24,100 nt of DNA, from NCBI GenBank assembly GCA_022579005.1, contig MU401838.1:1-24100 (forward strand), written 5' to 3'. Position numbers and translations under genes: made by a program. The number at the start of each line of letters is the position of its first letter. Position 1 is the stretch's first letter. Of this stretch, positions 1 through 13,679 are shown piece after piece. Below the pieces are notes generated by a model that worked only from the letters and a program-made list of their open reading frames with translations, was not told the origin of the DNA and did not search any database. This DNA comes from Poronia punctata (lineage: Eukaryota > Ascomycota > Sordariomycetes > Xylariales > Xylariaceae).

Positions 1-1560
1 TATTACTAATAAGCTTATAGTATATATTAAAGCCTATATTAACTATATAAAAACATTATAATAATAAGCATAATTATAAATATATATATAAGTTACTAAA
101 TTAGGAAAAGAAATACGTTAATTTATTATATAACTATAATTTATTAAAATACTATTTATTTTACTTAACCTACTTTTTTTTATTTAACTTAATAATAATT
201 GCTAACTTTTATAATTTACCTTTTTTAATAGTAAAAATACTATTTTTCTTTTATTTTTATTATTATTATTATTATTAATAGCAATAAAGTTAACAAAGTG
301 CATATAATAATGTTTACAAAACTAGTAAATATATAAAGCGTAAGCGTTATTTTAATATTTAGCAAAATAGCAATAATTATAAAATAGCAAAAGCAAACTT
401 TATATAAAGTTATACTTATTAATATTAAAGAAAAAAGTAAGCTAACTATAAAAATAAACTAGCAGCGTATAAAAGTATTTCTTTTAGTAAATAAGTTTAG
501 CAAAAAACTGTTAAATAGTAGCGTTAAAAAAACACTAATAAAAAAATTAATATTTTAACTAAAACGCACAAAAATGCGTTTTTTATTATTTTATAAATAA
601 AAAATTAACGTAGTATAAAGTATATAAAATAAAAGATTACAAATATTAATTAAAAAAAAAGCAATAGTAGCTATTAAAGAAGCAACGCAAATTTAACAAA
701 AGCTATTAAGCTAAACTATATAGCATATAATGCTAAAAAGCAAATTGTTGCTAAAAACAATAAAAAATATTATAGCGTAAAATAAATAAAAAAGCGTAAA
801 ATAAACTTAATTAATTTTTAGTAGCAGCGCAAAAAAAGACTTTAAATCTTTTGCTATATAAAGGAAAAAAAAGTAGTAAAAAAAAAAAAAAAGCAGCAAA
901 AAGTAAAAGGTTTTTATATACTAATAGCTAATTATGCAAAATTAGCATTTATAACTAATAATAGCAGTTATAAAAGTTATACTTTTTTTATTTTTTTAAT
1001 AACGTATAATAGCTATTTTTATTAGCTATATTTACTAATTTTAACTATATTTTTTAATTATAATCTTACTATATATAAAAAATTACTTAATAGCTACTAA
1101 GCAATTACTCTTTTACTTAAATTAATATTAGCAACATTATATATATACTTATAATTATTATAATAAACTGTTTTAGTTTAAATTTAAAACCGGATTTATA
1201 CTTTAATACAAAAAAAGGTTATAACTTAAAAATAAAATAAAAAGTATAAAAATACAAACATTTATTTAATTTTATTTTAATGTTTTAAAAGTTATTTTTA
1301 ATAAACTAACCTTTTTGCATAAAAACAAAAAAAACATATTTATTTTATATATATAAAAAACAAACCTTTTTATATAAAAAAAAAAACTTTTAGTGTTAAA
1401 ATATTAGTAATAATATTATAGCTAAAAACATAGCTTAGGCTACTAAGGCTATAAAAGTTAAGCTAACCTAACTAAGTAAACAAAGCACTTATTAGCTATA
1501 TAGTAGCTAACTTATAGCGTTAATACTAATAAAGTTTTCTTAGCCTTTTTAATTTTAATT
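1..1560. repeat. RIP-degraded AT-rich DNA, no genes (part 1)
   Basis: This stretch is extremely AT-rich with stops in all six frames. The + strand is purine-rich from about 300 to 1440. It contains a (TTA)7 microsatellite near the start and an A-tract at about 878-892 beside AGCAGC. The text at 1431-1470 (AGCTTAGGCTACTAAGGCT) is slightly richer in GC. No transposon domain can be recognised. The assignment to a RIP-mutated repeat is inferred from composition. Confidence 0.75.
257..277. repeat. (TTA)7 microsatellite
   Basis: There are seven uninterrupted TTA units. Simple-sequence runs like this are expected in DNA of such low complexity. Confidence 0.85.
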
Positions 1561-1764
1561 AAATTAGTTAGCTTTATATACAAACAATATAAAAAGAAAT
1601 TATACTTTAGTAGCAATTTTTAACTTAAAACTTAAATATGCAGAATTAATTTAAAAAATAAAATTTATTATTATTTGTTTTATATATTATTTATTGCTTT
1701 ACTTTTTTATTTTATAAAAGAATAGAGTTTTTAGCTACGTATATTTATTGTACGTATAAAGAAC

Positions 1765-1774
1765 GGAGTACTCC
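1765..1774. repeat. GGAGTACTCC perfect palindrome in a less mutated spot
   Basis: A 10-bp palindrome with 60 % G+C stands out from surroundings of about 13 % G+C. It lies in a small patch (1730-1790) that also keeps TTGTACGTA and GAACGG. It may be a short stretch between repeats that RIP did not reach. Confidence 0.6.
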
Positions 1775-3102
1775 TTATTTCTTAGTAAAAAAACTAACAG
1801 TTAAAGTGTTATTTTATATTAAAATATTTTAATATTTTATACTTAATAATAATTAAAAATAGTTTATTATATTAGTAGCTAATAAGTTTAGCTTTTTATT
1901 TTCTTATAGCTAGAACTATTGCTAATATTCTTTTTTATATATTTTATAATTAAGTTTAGCTTTGCTTATAGCTTTTTTAAAAAAGGCTACTAAATATTAT
2001 TTTTTATTAAAGTATAACTATATTAAGACTTTAGCTACTTTTTTATTTAACGCGTTAGTTTTTACTTTTATAAGTAAGCTATAGTTATAGTATTATAATA
2101 AAAAAGCTGCTATTAAAGTTTTTTTTAGTTTTTAAAATGCTTTTTTATATTTATTACTTTAAATAAAAAAAGTATTACTATAAGTTAATATTATAAATAA
2201 CTTTACTTTATAGCTATACTTATATATAAACTTTTTATAAAAGTTATAAATTTTTTAAAGAACTTATATTTTCTTTATAGTTATAAGCGCAGGTTAGTTT
2301 TTAAATACTTTTATCTTACTTAAATTAACGCTTATAGTTTTAATACTAACAATATATTTTAAAAATTTAGTTTTTATAATATAAAATTTTAATTTTTTTA
2401 AATTAGCTTATAAACTAGCTTTTTATAGGTATAGTAAAACTTTCTTTATATATTTTAGGTTTTTTTTTAAAGTTATAAAATATATTAATATAATATTTAT
2501 ATAAGCGTAATAAAACTAGTTAAAATAATTAAATAAAATATTGTTAATATATTTTTAAAATAAAAATAGTTTGTTTATAAGCTTAAATAGTAATACTTTA
2601 AATTAGTATATATTATATAAAGTTTAAAAGATTATAAGGTCTTTTGTTTTTAATATTATTTAAATGTAATTAAATGCTTATTATATATTAAGTTTAATAA
2701 ATATTTTTCTTTTAAATATATATAATAAAGCTTTTTTAATTAGTAGTAAAAGGTATTAACTTTTTTATTTTTAAGTTATTTAACTTTTAATAGTTAATAT
2801 AAAAATATAGTTTTTATATAGTTTTAATATAAATAAAACTAAAAATGCTTATAAAGCGTTATTTAGTTTAATAAAGCTTTTTTATAACTAGTTTACTAAG
2901 TATTTTTTAATTACTTTTAACTTATTTAGTAATATTTTATATAATAAGCTATAACCTAGAATATTTAGCAATTTCTTTTAAAGATTTAATTTAATAGTTT
3001 ACTTTAAGGTAGTATAGGAGTAAAGTATTTAAATTAACCTTGCTAAAAGTACGTAGTAAGTTATAAAATTTAAAAGAAATTACTTTTAAAGCTTGCTTTT
3101 TT

Positions 3103-3126
3103 AGTTTTTTAGTTTTTTAGTTTTTA
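3103..3126. repeat. Three-unit 8-bp tandem repeat (AGTTTTTT)
   Basis: Two perfect copies of AGTTTTTT are followed by AGTTTTTA. On the minus strand this reads AAAAAACT, the same 8-mer that recurs in the A-rich run at 20491-20586. It may be the decayed remains of a lysine-rich coding stretch, or simple slippage. Confidence 0.6.
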
Positions 3127-5954
3127 TATGCTAAAATAATAAAGCTATAAATAAGCACAGTTTAACTGTTAGCTTTTTCTTATACTAAAATATACTATTT
3201 CTTTTTATTTAGTATAGTTTTTATATATTAAATAACTATTTTTAAAAATGCTTTATATTTTTAATACTTTTTTTAAATAGGTTTTCTTTTGCTATTAAAG
3301 CTTTTTTTATTTTTTAAAAATTAACTTTTATTAAGTTAAAATAAGTAATGTTATATAAAATCTTTTTTATAAGAGTTAATATTGCGCTATTAGCTAAAAG
3401 GTTAAGACTTGTTTTTTAAATATTTTTGTTTAAGTGCTTTTATTTAGTAAGCATTTAAATTTTGCTAATAAAGTTTTTAAAAATAATAGTTAATAGTTTT
3501 TATAATTTAATAATACCTTATGCTTAGCAAACTATAGTTTGCTTAATATTATATTATATTATATATATAAAACTATTAAAAAGTTTTTTTAAAAGTTTAT
3601 TAGTTTACTTAAAATATAACTATAAGCATTTTATATATTTTTTAGCAACTTTTGCTATTAAATCTTATTGCTATATAGTAATAAAGGTTTATAATAATAA
3701 CGACGTTAAAATTAGCTTTAAGCTTTATTACTAAAAACGTGTTTATAGCTATATATATATTAGCTTTTATATTACTTATAATGTTATTTATTTATATAAA
3801 AAAGGTATTATTTAATGGTTTATAGCTAAATATAAAAAGATTTTTTTTATATACTTATTTATTATATTTAATCTTTTATTTATATTAATGCTAAGCAACA
3901 CTTTTGTTAAGTAAAAGTTAACTTATTTTAAAGTTATTTCTTTAGAGGGTTTTTTTTAGTGAAAAAGAATTTGTTATTATAATTATAAGCTAGCTAGTTA
4001 AAGTTATCTTTTTTTATAAATACTTATAAAAAGTATATTTTTAGCTTTAATAATTAAAATAATAGCTTTAAATAATTAAAGTTTTTATTTTTTTAGCAAA
4101 AAGCTTAAGTTTTTATTTTAAAAAACCTTATTAGTTAGGTTAGCTACTATTATATAGTTTTATATTGCTAATATAACTTTTTATAATATTCTTGGTTTTT
4201 TAATATTAAACTATATTAGTTTAACTATATTAAAGCAAAAGTTATTAATAAGATTTTATAGTAGCTTACGTTTATTTTTTTATTAAAAAATATAAACTAT
4301 TTATATAAAGTATTATATAAATATATTAAAATTAATAATATTATTAAAATACTAAAATATAGTTTTATATTTTAAGCGCGCTATAAGTTTATTATAAATT
4401 CTTTTTTTATTTAGTATAAAAAGTTTATTTTTTACTTGCTAAATATATAAAGTTATTTTTAAAAGTTTAGTACTTAGCAAGACTTTTTATTTTTAGTTTT
4501 TAGTATTTAGTTTTAACATTTTATTTTAGTTAACGTTTTTATATTTACTTTTTAAATAATTTAAAAGCTTAACAAGCCTATTTATTACGTTTAAATAATT
4601 GTTTTACAAATATAGTTAAAAGTTTTTCGCTATAAAACCTTTTAAATTAGCTTTAATATAAGCTAGTTTAGCTTAATTATTAATAAACTAATTTTTATTA
4701 GCTTTAAAACAATTATATATATAACGTAGCTATATTTTAAATATAACCTTATTTTTAATTTTATTATTATAAAATATAAACATGTTAATTTTTACTAACT
4801 TATAAACTTATATAAAAGAAATAAATAAAAAAATGTTATTTTAAAATATTAATTTATTATAAGCTAATAGGCTTACTACTTATTAATTAGCATTAATTAT
4901 TTAATTTTTTAAATAGTTAATTTTATTATTAGCTTTTACTAGCTTTAAAGTTATATGTTTTATAATTTTGCTTTAATTTATAGTTAGTAAAGGTGTAGCT
5001 TTATTTTAATTATATATTTAGCTTTTTTATAAGCATTATACTTTAGCTTTTAACTTAGTAGTTTTTTTTAATTTATAGCGAGCTAAATAATATGCTTATT
5101 AAACTAAGTTTATTATAGTTTATTAGCTAATAGTAAGCAAGCAATATATAATACTTTTTTATACTTAGCAAGCTACTAGTATTAAAGCTTAAATTTTTAA
5201 TTTTTAAAAAACTACTTTAAAATAAAATCTTATTAAGTTATTAAAAGCTTTAATATTTATAATACTATTAAAATTAAGTATAGCTTTTATTTTATTTTTT
5301 ATAAGTGCTATAAATAAAAAGCTAAATTTATTAGCTTTTTTAATATTTAGCTTAGCAAAAGCTTTTACTAGCTTATAAGCTTTTTAATAAAAACCTTTAG
5401 TAGTTTATTTATAGCGCGTTTTTCTAAAAGTATTTTTAGCTATATATTAGTTAAACACTTAAGCTTGCTTTATTAAAGTTTTTAAAATATCTTTATTATT
5501 AAATCTTTTAACAATATAACTTAAAGTTTTACTTTTTATTTTTTAAAACAAATAAAAAACTATAATAAATTATTTATAAGCTTTTATTTATAAAATCTTA
5601 TTTATTTTAAAAATAATTTTTATAAAGTTATTATTTTAATATTATATTTTAGCTAAAGCTTATTACTTTATAACTACGTACATTTTTGCACATTATTTAT
5701 TTTCTTAAGCTATAACTAGTTAGTAGCTAAAATATTAGTTTTTAGCAGCATTATTAATATAGTACTACTAAGTTAAGTTAATTATAATTAAAGTAAATTA
5801 TTAAGTTAAAATATTACGTTTTTTAACTAGTATTAATAATTTTAAAATTATTATAATTAAGTTATAAAGAAAGCAAAGCTTTTAAAAGTAACTTAATTTA
5901 TTGCTAAGAATCTTAAAGTAAAAAAGAAAAAAAAAGCTTTTAAGTTATTATTAA

Positions 5955-6260
5955 AAGTGCAAACCTATATATGCACTACCTAGTAAAGCTGCAGCTGTTT
6001 GCAAGTGCAGGCCCTTATATTTACTGTTTAGAAGAGGTAATAGATATAAGCTACCTAATTAGCTATACTGCTATTAACCAATCTATAACTATGCTTAATA
6101 TAAAATTATTTATTTTAACTAAAAATAACTAGGTTAAAGCTAGTATGATATTTTTATTTATTTTAAAAACAGGACGCAAAACTATTTAAAGTGTGCTTAA
6201 TACTAAAAAGAAAAAGATCTAGTGCTTAAAAATGTTTATTTTATAAAAGGTTTTTATATT
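5955..6260. other. Islet of less mutated DNA inside the AT-rich block
   Basis: This patch keeps CpA and TpG dinucleotides and higher GC, notably AGCTGCAGCT (perfect palindrome, 5987-5996), TTTGCAAGTGCAGGCCCT just after it, and a GTGCA/TGCAC inverted pair (5957-5961 and 5972-5976). Further on, GGACGCAAAAC and AAGATCTAGTGC are also retained. It sits close to the point where the purine skew of the block reverses, so it may be a junction between two elements or an unmutated single-copy remnant. No open frame or RNA gene is recognisable in it. Confidence 0.5.
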
Positions 6261-7344
6261 AACATTATATTAAAAGCTAAGTTAAAAAAAAGAAATTCTA
6301 GTATTGTAGCTTAAATTACACGTTGCGCTTTAAAACAATTAAATATAATATTATAGTTAAAAAGCTATAGTATAAATATAACCTAGTTTCGTTTAATATC
6401 ATTTTTTTTAATTATATTTTATAATAAGCATAGCTAGTTTTATAATAGCTACTACTAAATAAGCATTTTAACTTTTAAGAAACTTTTTAAAACTATAAAA
6501 AAATAATAAAGCATTATAACACTTTAAATTTAAGTAGTTAAAAGCTAAAGTACTAAAAGCTTTAGCTTATAAAGTAAAAAATATAAAATGTTTTAAAAAA
6601 TTATATATTAAGTATAAAGGTTATATAATTAACTATATATTAAAAATAATCTTTTAAAAAACTTTAAAGCAATATATAAACTATTTATTTTAAAAAGTAT
6701 ATTAAAATCTTTTTGATTATAATAAAAAGTATAATAAAATAGTTTAGTTAATTATTTTTAAAAAATAAATATTTTAGAATATTATATATTTTTATAATAT
6801 AGTATAAAACTTAGTAAAAGGGTTTTACTAAGATTGTTATATTTAAAAAATAAGTATAGCGTTGCTATAAGCTTATAATAGTACTATTTTGCTATAATAG
6901 TAAATAAGTAATAATTATAATTAATAGTTAAACGCATTATTAACTATAGTATAAAAAAGTTAAAATTAAAATTAAAATATTATTAAAGTATATAAAAAAA
7001 CTAACTAAAAGTAGCTAAATAAGTAAGCAAAAAGATTATAAAAAAAGCTAAAACTATATTATATAGCATAAGTTTTTTAATTAAGCTATAGCTTAAAACA
7101 ATTAAAATTGCTATATAGTTATATAACTAAAGCTTATTTAAAGTATATAATAATATAAGCTTTTTTAAAAAGCTTAATACTTAGTTTAACTACTATTTTT
7201 ATTAGTATATACTATTAATAAGCAAAGTACTAATAGGTAATACTTATTTTAACTAATTAAAAATAATAGCTTATAAGTATAAAGTATACTTATTAAAGCA
7301 AAATTACTTTGCTAATAAAAATAAGTAAAATTTTAAAACTAAGC

Positions 7345-7358
7345 TATATATATATATA
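7345..7358. repeat. (TA)7 microsatellite
   Basis: A run of seven TA units in AT-rich DNA. Confidence 0.8.
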
Positions 7359-10300
7359 TTAGTTATATAGTAAAATATATAATATTTAATATATACTAAA
7401 TATAAATACTTACTATAAAAAAAGTAATTATAATTTAAAATATTAAAATTAATAAATAGCAGTTTTATAAGTTTAAAAAATAAAAATAAAAAATATATAA
7501 GCGTAAAAATATATAAATTTACTAAAGTTAATTAAACTTTTTAGTACTTTATTAATAAACTATTTAAAAAAAAGTTAAAATCGCAGGTATAGTAATAAAG
7601 GTATTTAAAAAAGTACTATAAAAAACTAATTAACTTAGTAATAAGTACTATATAGTATAGCTACTTAAAGGCCTTTAAAAGCAAAAGTTTAAAAAAAGTA
7701 TAGCTAAAAAAACAAAAAAAAGTATTAAATATATTTTAAAACTTTATTTATATATAAAACTTTTATTTTTTTAGTAATGCTTAAGCTACTAAGGCCGGTT
7801 TAAAGTAAGCAATTTTAATTTTTTTAATAAAAAGGTGTTAGTATAAAAAGACTAAATAAAAAAAGTATATAACCTTTATTAAACAAGTTATAAAAACATA
7901 TAATATAATAAGCTAAAAAGCAGCGTATTTTAAATATATTTAAATTTTTACTAAAACTTAAACAAATTTAAAATATAGCTTTATTAGGTGCTTTAACTAC
8001 TTTTATTATATATACTATAAAGAAATAAGCAATTAATTAAAGTATAAAAAAAGTAACTAGTTAGCTAAAGCAAATAAGCTACTAATTAGCTTATATATTA
8101 AGTAGCTAAACAACTTGTAAAATAAGCAATTAACTATTTTATAAGTTAAAAATAAGCTACTTTTTACTTAAAAATAGTAGTAAAAGTAGTAGTAGTAAAA
8201 AAGAAGCAAAAAAACAAAGCTAATTATTTTAATTAAATTTACTTTAAATATAAAGTTTTTATATTTATTTTTAAATTTAAGCAAACAAAACTTAAAGCTT
8301 TTTAAAAGTAATTTAAATAAACAAAGTTGACTTAAGCAAGCTATAATGCTAAAAGTAACTAAATAAAGCTAAAAAATAACTTTTAAGTAATGCTTAAAAA
8401 ATACTTATATAATAAGTAAAAGTTTTTAAACTATTAATATAATAATAATATATAAAAGTAGCTAAATTAGCAACTTAATTAAAATATATAAAAGTAGCTA
8501 TATTATTAAAATAAGTATACTAAGCGTAAGCCTTTAAACTATTACTTATTACTATACTTTTAAAAAAACTAGCACTTTTATAAACGCTAATAAAAAGCTT
8601 ATTAAAAGTTAAAGAAAATAGAAATAATAATAATAATAGTAAAAGAAAAAGCTAAGTGCTATAAGTAATTTATTTAAAGCTTTTATAAAAGACTTAAAGC
8701 AACCTTTATTAAAAAAGTAAAAGAAAATTATATAAAAAAAAAGTAAAGCAAAGCAATTTATAAAGCTTTAAGTTAAAGAAAATTAGAAAAGCGCTATATA
8801 AAGCAAAACGTAAATATATAAAAAAAGCTTTACTTACTAGCTTTACAAGTAAGCTAAAAATTTAAAAAAGGTTAAGCTAAATAACTTAAATAACTTTAAT
8901 AAGTTTAGCTATATAATATATGCTACTATATAATATAAAGAAAATATTTTTATTTTTAATAATAATTATTTTATAAAGTTTTTATAAACATTTTTTAAAA
9001 GTATATAAATACTGTATATATAAGCAATTATAAATATAAAACGCTATATATAATATTTATAGCAGCGGTATAATAAAGTATAGTAAATAAAATTAGTATA
9101 GTGCTATTAAAGTGTATATATTATAATAACTTAACTAAGCTGCTACTTTTAAAATAAAGAAACTTAGCAACGTACGTTTTTAAAAACTAATTTTTAAAAA
9201 GCGTAAAGCGTAAGCTATTTTAAATGCTTATGTTTAATATAATAAAAAAATCTTTAAAAGCAAAGCAAAAAGTAAGCTATTACTACTTAAATAAGTATTT
9301 ATATATAAGTTTAATAAAAAAGGTTTTTTATAAAATATAAAGTATAACTTATAATATAAAGTAATAAATAGTTAATAAAAGGTTTATAGTTAACTTATAT
9401 AGCCACTTTAGTAGTAATAATTTTTAAAATTATAATAATAATTATAGCTAAAATAAATTATAAAGTTAAGCAATTTAACATTAAAAGTGCGTTTTTTAAT
9501 ATAATATGCTAAAAATTAAAACTTATAATATATAAAGTATTAAATAAGTTAGTTATAAAAAAGAATTAAATAATATTGCTATTTAAAGCGCTTTATAAGT
9601 TATAAAATCTATTATTTTTTAATATAAAAAGTTTATATTAATGCTTAAAATATTTAAGCTCAAATTATTACTTAAAAACTATATTTATAATATATTAAAA
9701 ATTAATTAGTTTTTGTTATATTTTATATTAATAACTTTTTAGTTATTTATAATAAAATAAAGAAAAATAAACAGCTTTAATTATTTAAGACATTAAAAGA
9801 CGCTATAAAATTAAAAAATTAAAAATATTTTACATAGTTTTTTAAAATATATGTTGTTTAAAACAAATAAAAAAAACAATCTTTTATTTTATAACTAATA
9901 TATTAAAAAAGTAGCTAAGTCCTTTTATTAAGCTAATTTAAACTAAATACTAGTTACGTTTTTGCTATATAAAAAACTAATAAAATTTAAAAATATTATA
10001 ATTATAAAAAATTTAAAGTATACTAAAAAAAGTTAAATTAATTATTTATATAGTAATTATAACTAGGCAAAATATAATATATATAGCTTTATTATTATTG
10101 CGCTTTTTTATAAATTTTAAACTAAATTATTATAAAGTTGCTAATTAAGTAATTTAATACTTATTTTAAATATAAACTTTAAAAATAAAAATAAATAGTG
10201 TATTAAATATAACTTAGGCCTTAGTTATTATAAGTAATATATTGTTTATAAATAATATAAAAACGTAACGCTTAACTTATAAATATTTAATAACCTTTTA

Positions 10301-12878
10301 AAGTAGCTTTATTATATAAAAAGTATATTAAAATTTTACTATGTTAATATTAATAATTAAAGCAAAACTAATTATTTTAAAAGCAATAGTATAAGAGCTT
10401 ATAATAATTAAACATTTGCTAAAAAACCTATACTTAAATTTTAATTAAAATTAAACAATTTATTATAATAATACTTAAGCTATTAAGCTTATAATAAGCA
10501 ATTAAAAAGATTAGTACTTAATTATAGTATATAAATATATAAAATATATAAGTTTAATATAAATATTTTAAAAAAACCTTTAAAGTTAAATATATTTTAA
10601 CGAAATATATGCTAGTAAATAGTTTAACTAAAAAGCTTTTTTATGCTATATTTAAATATTTTTATATAATGCTTAATTTATAATATATTAAAGTGCTAAG
10701 TTAAATTATATAATATATATAAAAAGTATATACTAAAAATAGTTATATAAATACTACTTAATTTTAAATAACTTTTAAGCTAAACTAGCTACTTATATTA
10801 TAAATTAAAAACCTTTATACTTATTATTTATTTATTAAACAAACTTTAAACGTACTAATACATTTATTATTAAAATAATTTAAAAAATATTAAACTAAGT
10901 AAATAGTAGCATATTGCTTATTAATTTGCTAATATAAAGTTAATAAGCACATTAACTATAAAATAAATAAAATATTTATAATATTGTTTTAAATATTGTT
11001 AATTTAATTAAAGCGCAAAACTTGATAAAAGCAATATATAAAAGTATATAACTTAAAATTACTATATAATTTAAGTTAATATAAAAATATAATAAAGTAA
11101 ATATAAAAAGTACTTATATTGGTTTATAACTCTAGTAGCTATAATAATAAAAATAATATATTTAAAAAGTAAAACTAGCTACGTTAAAATAACTAATGCT
11201 AACTTTAAAGTAACTATTAAAAGTAATACTAAAATAGTAAGTATAGCTAAAAAAGTGTTTTATACTAGCAATATAATTTATAAAATAATAATAAGCAAAG
11301 TAATAAAAAAAGCGCTATTAATACTTAAAGTAAGCTTTAAAGCTAAAAAGCGTAAAAGTATTAAGCTAAAAACTTAAAGAATATATTAAAAAAAAAGGTT
11401 TTTACTAGAAAAAAGTTAAGTGTTTTGCGCTTAAGTAATAAGCAGCTTAATAACTTTTATAAAAAGCTTAATTTTTATAAAGATAAGCAATTAAAAAAAA
11501 AGCAATAATACAAAAAAAAAAAAAAGGTTTTAAATTACTAGGCAACGACTTAAAAAAGTAAAGCTAACAGCAATAAAAAGCTAAAGCAAAAAGCAAAAAA
11601 AAGCGTATAAAGCAAAGGTTATTTTAAATTTTTTTTTAAAAATAAAAGAAATAAAAGCCTATATAATACCTTTTTTGTTAAAAGTAAAGTTTAATTTATT
11701 AAAGCTTACAAAGATTATTAAAAAAATAATATAAAAACTAATATAAAAAAAGAAAATAGTAACTAAAAAAATAATAAAATAATAAACGTAAAAGAAAAAA
11801 GTAATAATTGCTTTTTTTATAAAAAAAACTTAATTAAATTATATTTATAATATATAAAAGTTAAAAAAGCGCAAATATAATTATATAATAAAAATATATA
11901 TAAGTAATTTACTTAAATTTAAAAGCTTTTTAAACCTAAAACTAAGTAGCAATTTTTTTAAAAAAATAATAAATATTTTTTGTATAGTATATAACTTAAT
12001 AACCTAAAGTAGTAGTAGTACTAGCGTAAGCGTAAGCAAAATAGTAATAATAAATAATATAAAAAATAAAGCTAAAGTTAAAGTAAAATATATAAAAATA
12101 AAGAAAGCGCAAAGCGCAAAACCTAAGGCAAGCTAAAACTATTGTAAACTAAAATATATAAAAAAACTAAGTTAATATAAAAAAAGTATAGCATAAACTA
12201 AATAAATAAATAAAAATATAAAGAATATAAACGCTATTATTTAACGCTACGATATATATTCATTAAAGTTATAAAAATATAAAAGAATAAAGGCTTTAAG
12301 CAAAGAAAGCTTAAAGTTAATATAGTGTATATAATAAAAGCGTTAAAAAGTAAATAGCTTATATATATAAGTTACTTAAAAAGTAAAAGGTTAAAAAAAG
12401 CTTATAATATAAGTAAAAAAAAGTTTATTTTTATACTTATAAAAAGTATTATATAATTAGCTAGTATAGCTAATATAAAAATAAATAAAAATAAATTAAT
12501 AATAAATATATTATTCTTTAATTAAGCTATTATAATTAGTAGTTAAAGTACTAATATAAATTAAAAAGTTAATACTTAATAAGAAATACTTTTAGTAACG
12601 AAAAAATACAAGTGCATAAAAAAACTAGTATATAAGTATAAAGTGCTTTAAGCGCTAATTATATATAATTTAATTAAAAATACTAATAAAAATATATTTA
12701 ACTAATATATAAGCTTTATATAGTTAAGCTAAACAATTAAAGTATTTAAAAGACTTTTAAAAGTAAAAGTATAAAGTTTATATTTAATAAGTAATAAAGT
12801 ATAATTAAAAAAATTTATTATAATATAAGTAGTTAAATAAAGTACTAGGTATATATTCTCTTTAAAATTCTTATAAAG

Positions 12879-12911
12879 CTTTTAGCTAAATATAACTATA
12901 AAAGCTAAAAG
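12879..12911. repeat. Inverted repeat, 9-bp perfect arms
   Basis: CTTTTAGCT at 12879-12887 pairs with AGCTAAAAG at 12903-12911 across a 15-base loop. It lies at the downstream end of the long purine-rich domain. The words are common in this AT-rich DNA, so it may be fortuitous. Confidence 0.45.
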
Positions 12912-13665
12912 TGCTAATTATTTTAAACTACTTTTTTTGTATACATTTTACTTACTATACTAGTAAAAAGGAATCTATTTAATTATACTTAGTTTGCTAC
13001 GTTTGGATTTAATTTAAGTATTAAGTTTTATTTTTATATATTTCTTTTGTGCTATAAAAGTTAAAAAAGCTTTATTATAATATCTAAACTATTGAATTTA
13101 AATGAAAAGTATATAATAAATAATAGGTCTATACTAAAAATAACTAAATAGTTACTTTTAAAGTAAAAAGGCGTTTAATATACATTAGCAAATTAAGTAA
13201 TAATTAATTTAATATTAAAAAGATAAGCAAAGCTTATTTTAAAAAATATAATATATATAGCATATTAATTGAAAAATTAACTACGTACTTTATAAATTAC
13301 GCTTTAATTATTTTAAGTTTATTAATAATAAAGTCATATATAATAACTAATAAAAAGAAAAAGAATATACTTAATATAAAGTATACGCGCTATATATTAT
13401 TTATATAGTATTAAATAAAAACACTTTTAAGTTGTTTAATAATTATAACGTTAAAAATAAAGCTAAAATAAAAAGTATATAATATTAGAAAAATAAAAAG
13501 CATAAAGCATATTTTACTTAATGCTTAATTAAGTAGTAAGTATAATTTACTTTATAGCTATTATAAATAAAACGTAAGTTAAACTGCTTAACTAATATAT
13601 AACTAAAATAAATATAAGTATTGCTTAATTATAAAAGTTAAGCAACGCGCACTTATAAACTTAGT

Positions 13666-13679
13666 TATATATATATATA
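13666..13679. repeat. (TA)7 microsatellite
   Basis: A run of seven TA units, continuing into further AT-only sequence. Confidence 0.8.

Larger units (their letters stand above)
1561..5860 (-). repeat. RIP-degraded repeat domain, pyrimidine-rich on + strand
   Basis: The + strand is T-rich throughout; in the sample row 4501-4560 only 22 of 60 bases are purines and 7 of 60 are G or C. In that row TpA (12) exceeds ApT (about 7), and CpA+TpG is 1 against ApC+GpT 7, which is the RIP pattern. RIP changes C to T and G to A, so it does not alter purine/pyrimidine class. The skew should therefore reflect the original element. Coding strands of fungal elements are often purine-rich, which suggests genes that read on the minus strand. 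This is inference; no motif survives. Confidence 0.55.
5861..12840 (+). repeat. RIP-degraded repeat domain, purine-rich on + strand
   Basis: A 7-kb domain in which the + strand is A-rich; row 8701-8760 has 42 purines of 60 and 9 G or C of 60. By the logic of purine-class preservation this is probably one or more elements whose coding strand was the + strand, opposite to the preceding domain. Lysine-like A-rich stretches near 8580-8830 and 11340-11620 could be decayed basic coding regions (for example a transposase or Gag tail), but no RT, integrase or DDE motif can be read. Stops fill all frames. Confidence 0.55.

Noticed and set aside
6800..12800. Specific transposon family call (for example a pogo/Fot1-type transposase or an LTR retrotransposon) for the purine-rich domain
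   Set aside because: No catalytic motif, terminal repeat or target-site duplication can be read through the mutations, so a family name would be a guess.
5978..12850. ACCTAGTA at 5978-5985 and its reverse complement at 12843-12850 as terminal inverted repeats of one 6.9-kb element
   Set aside because: The match is only 8 bp; the flanking bases on either side do not align even when C/T and G/A changes are allowed.
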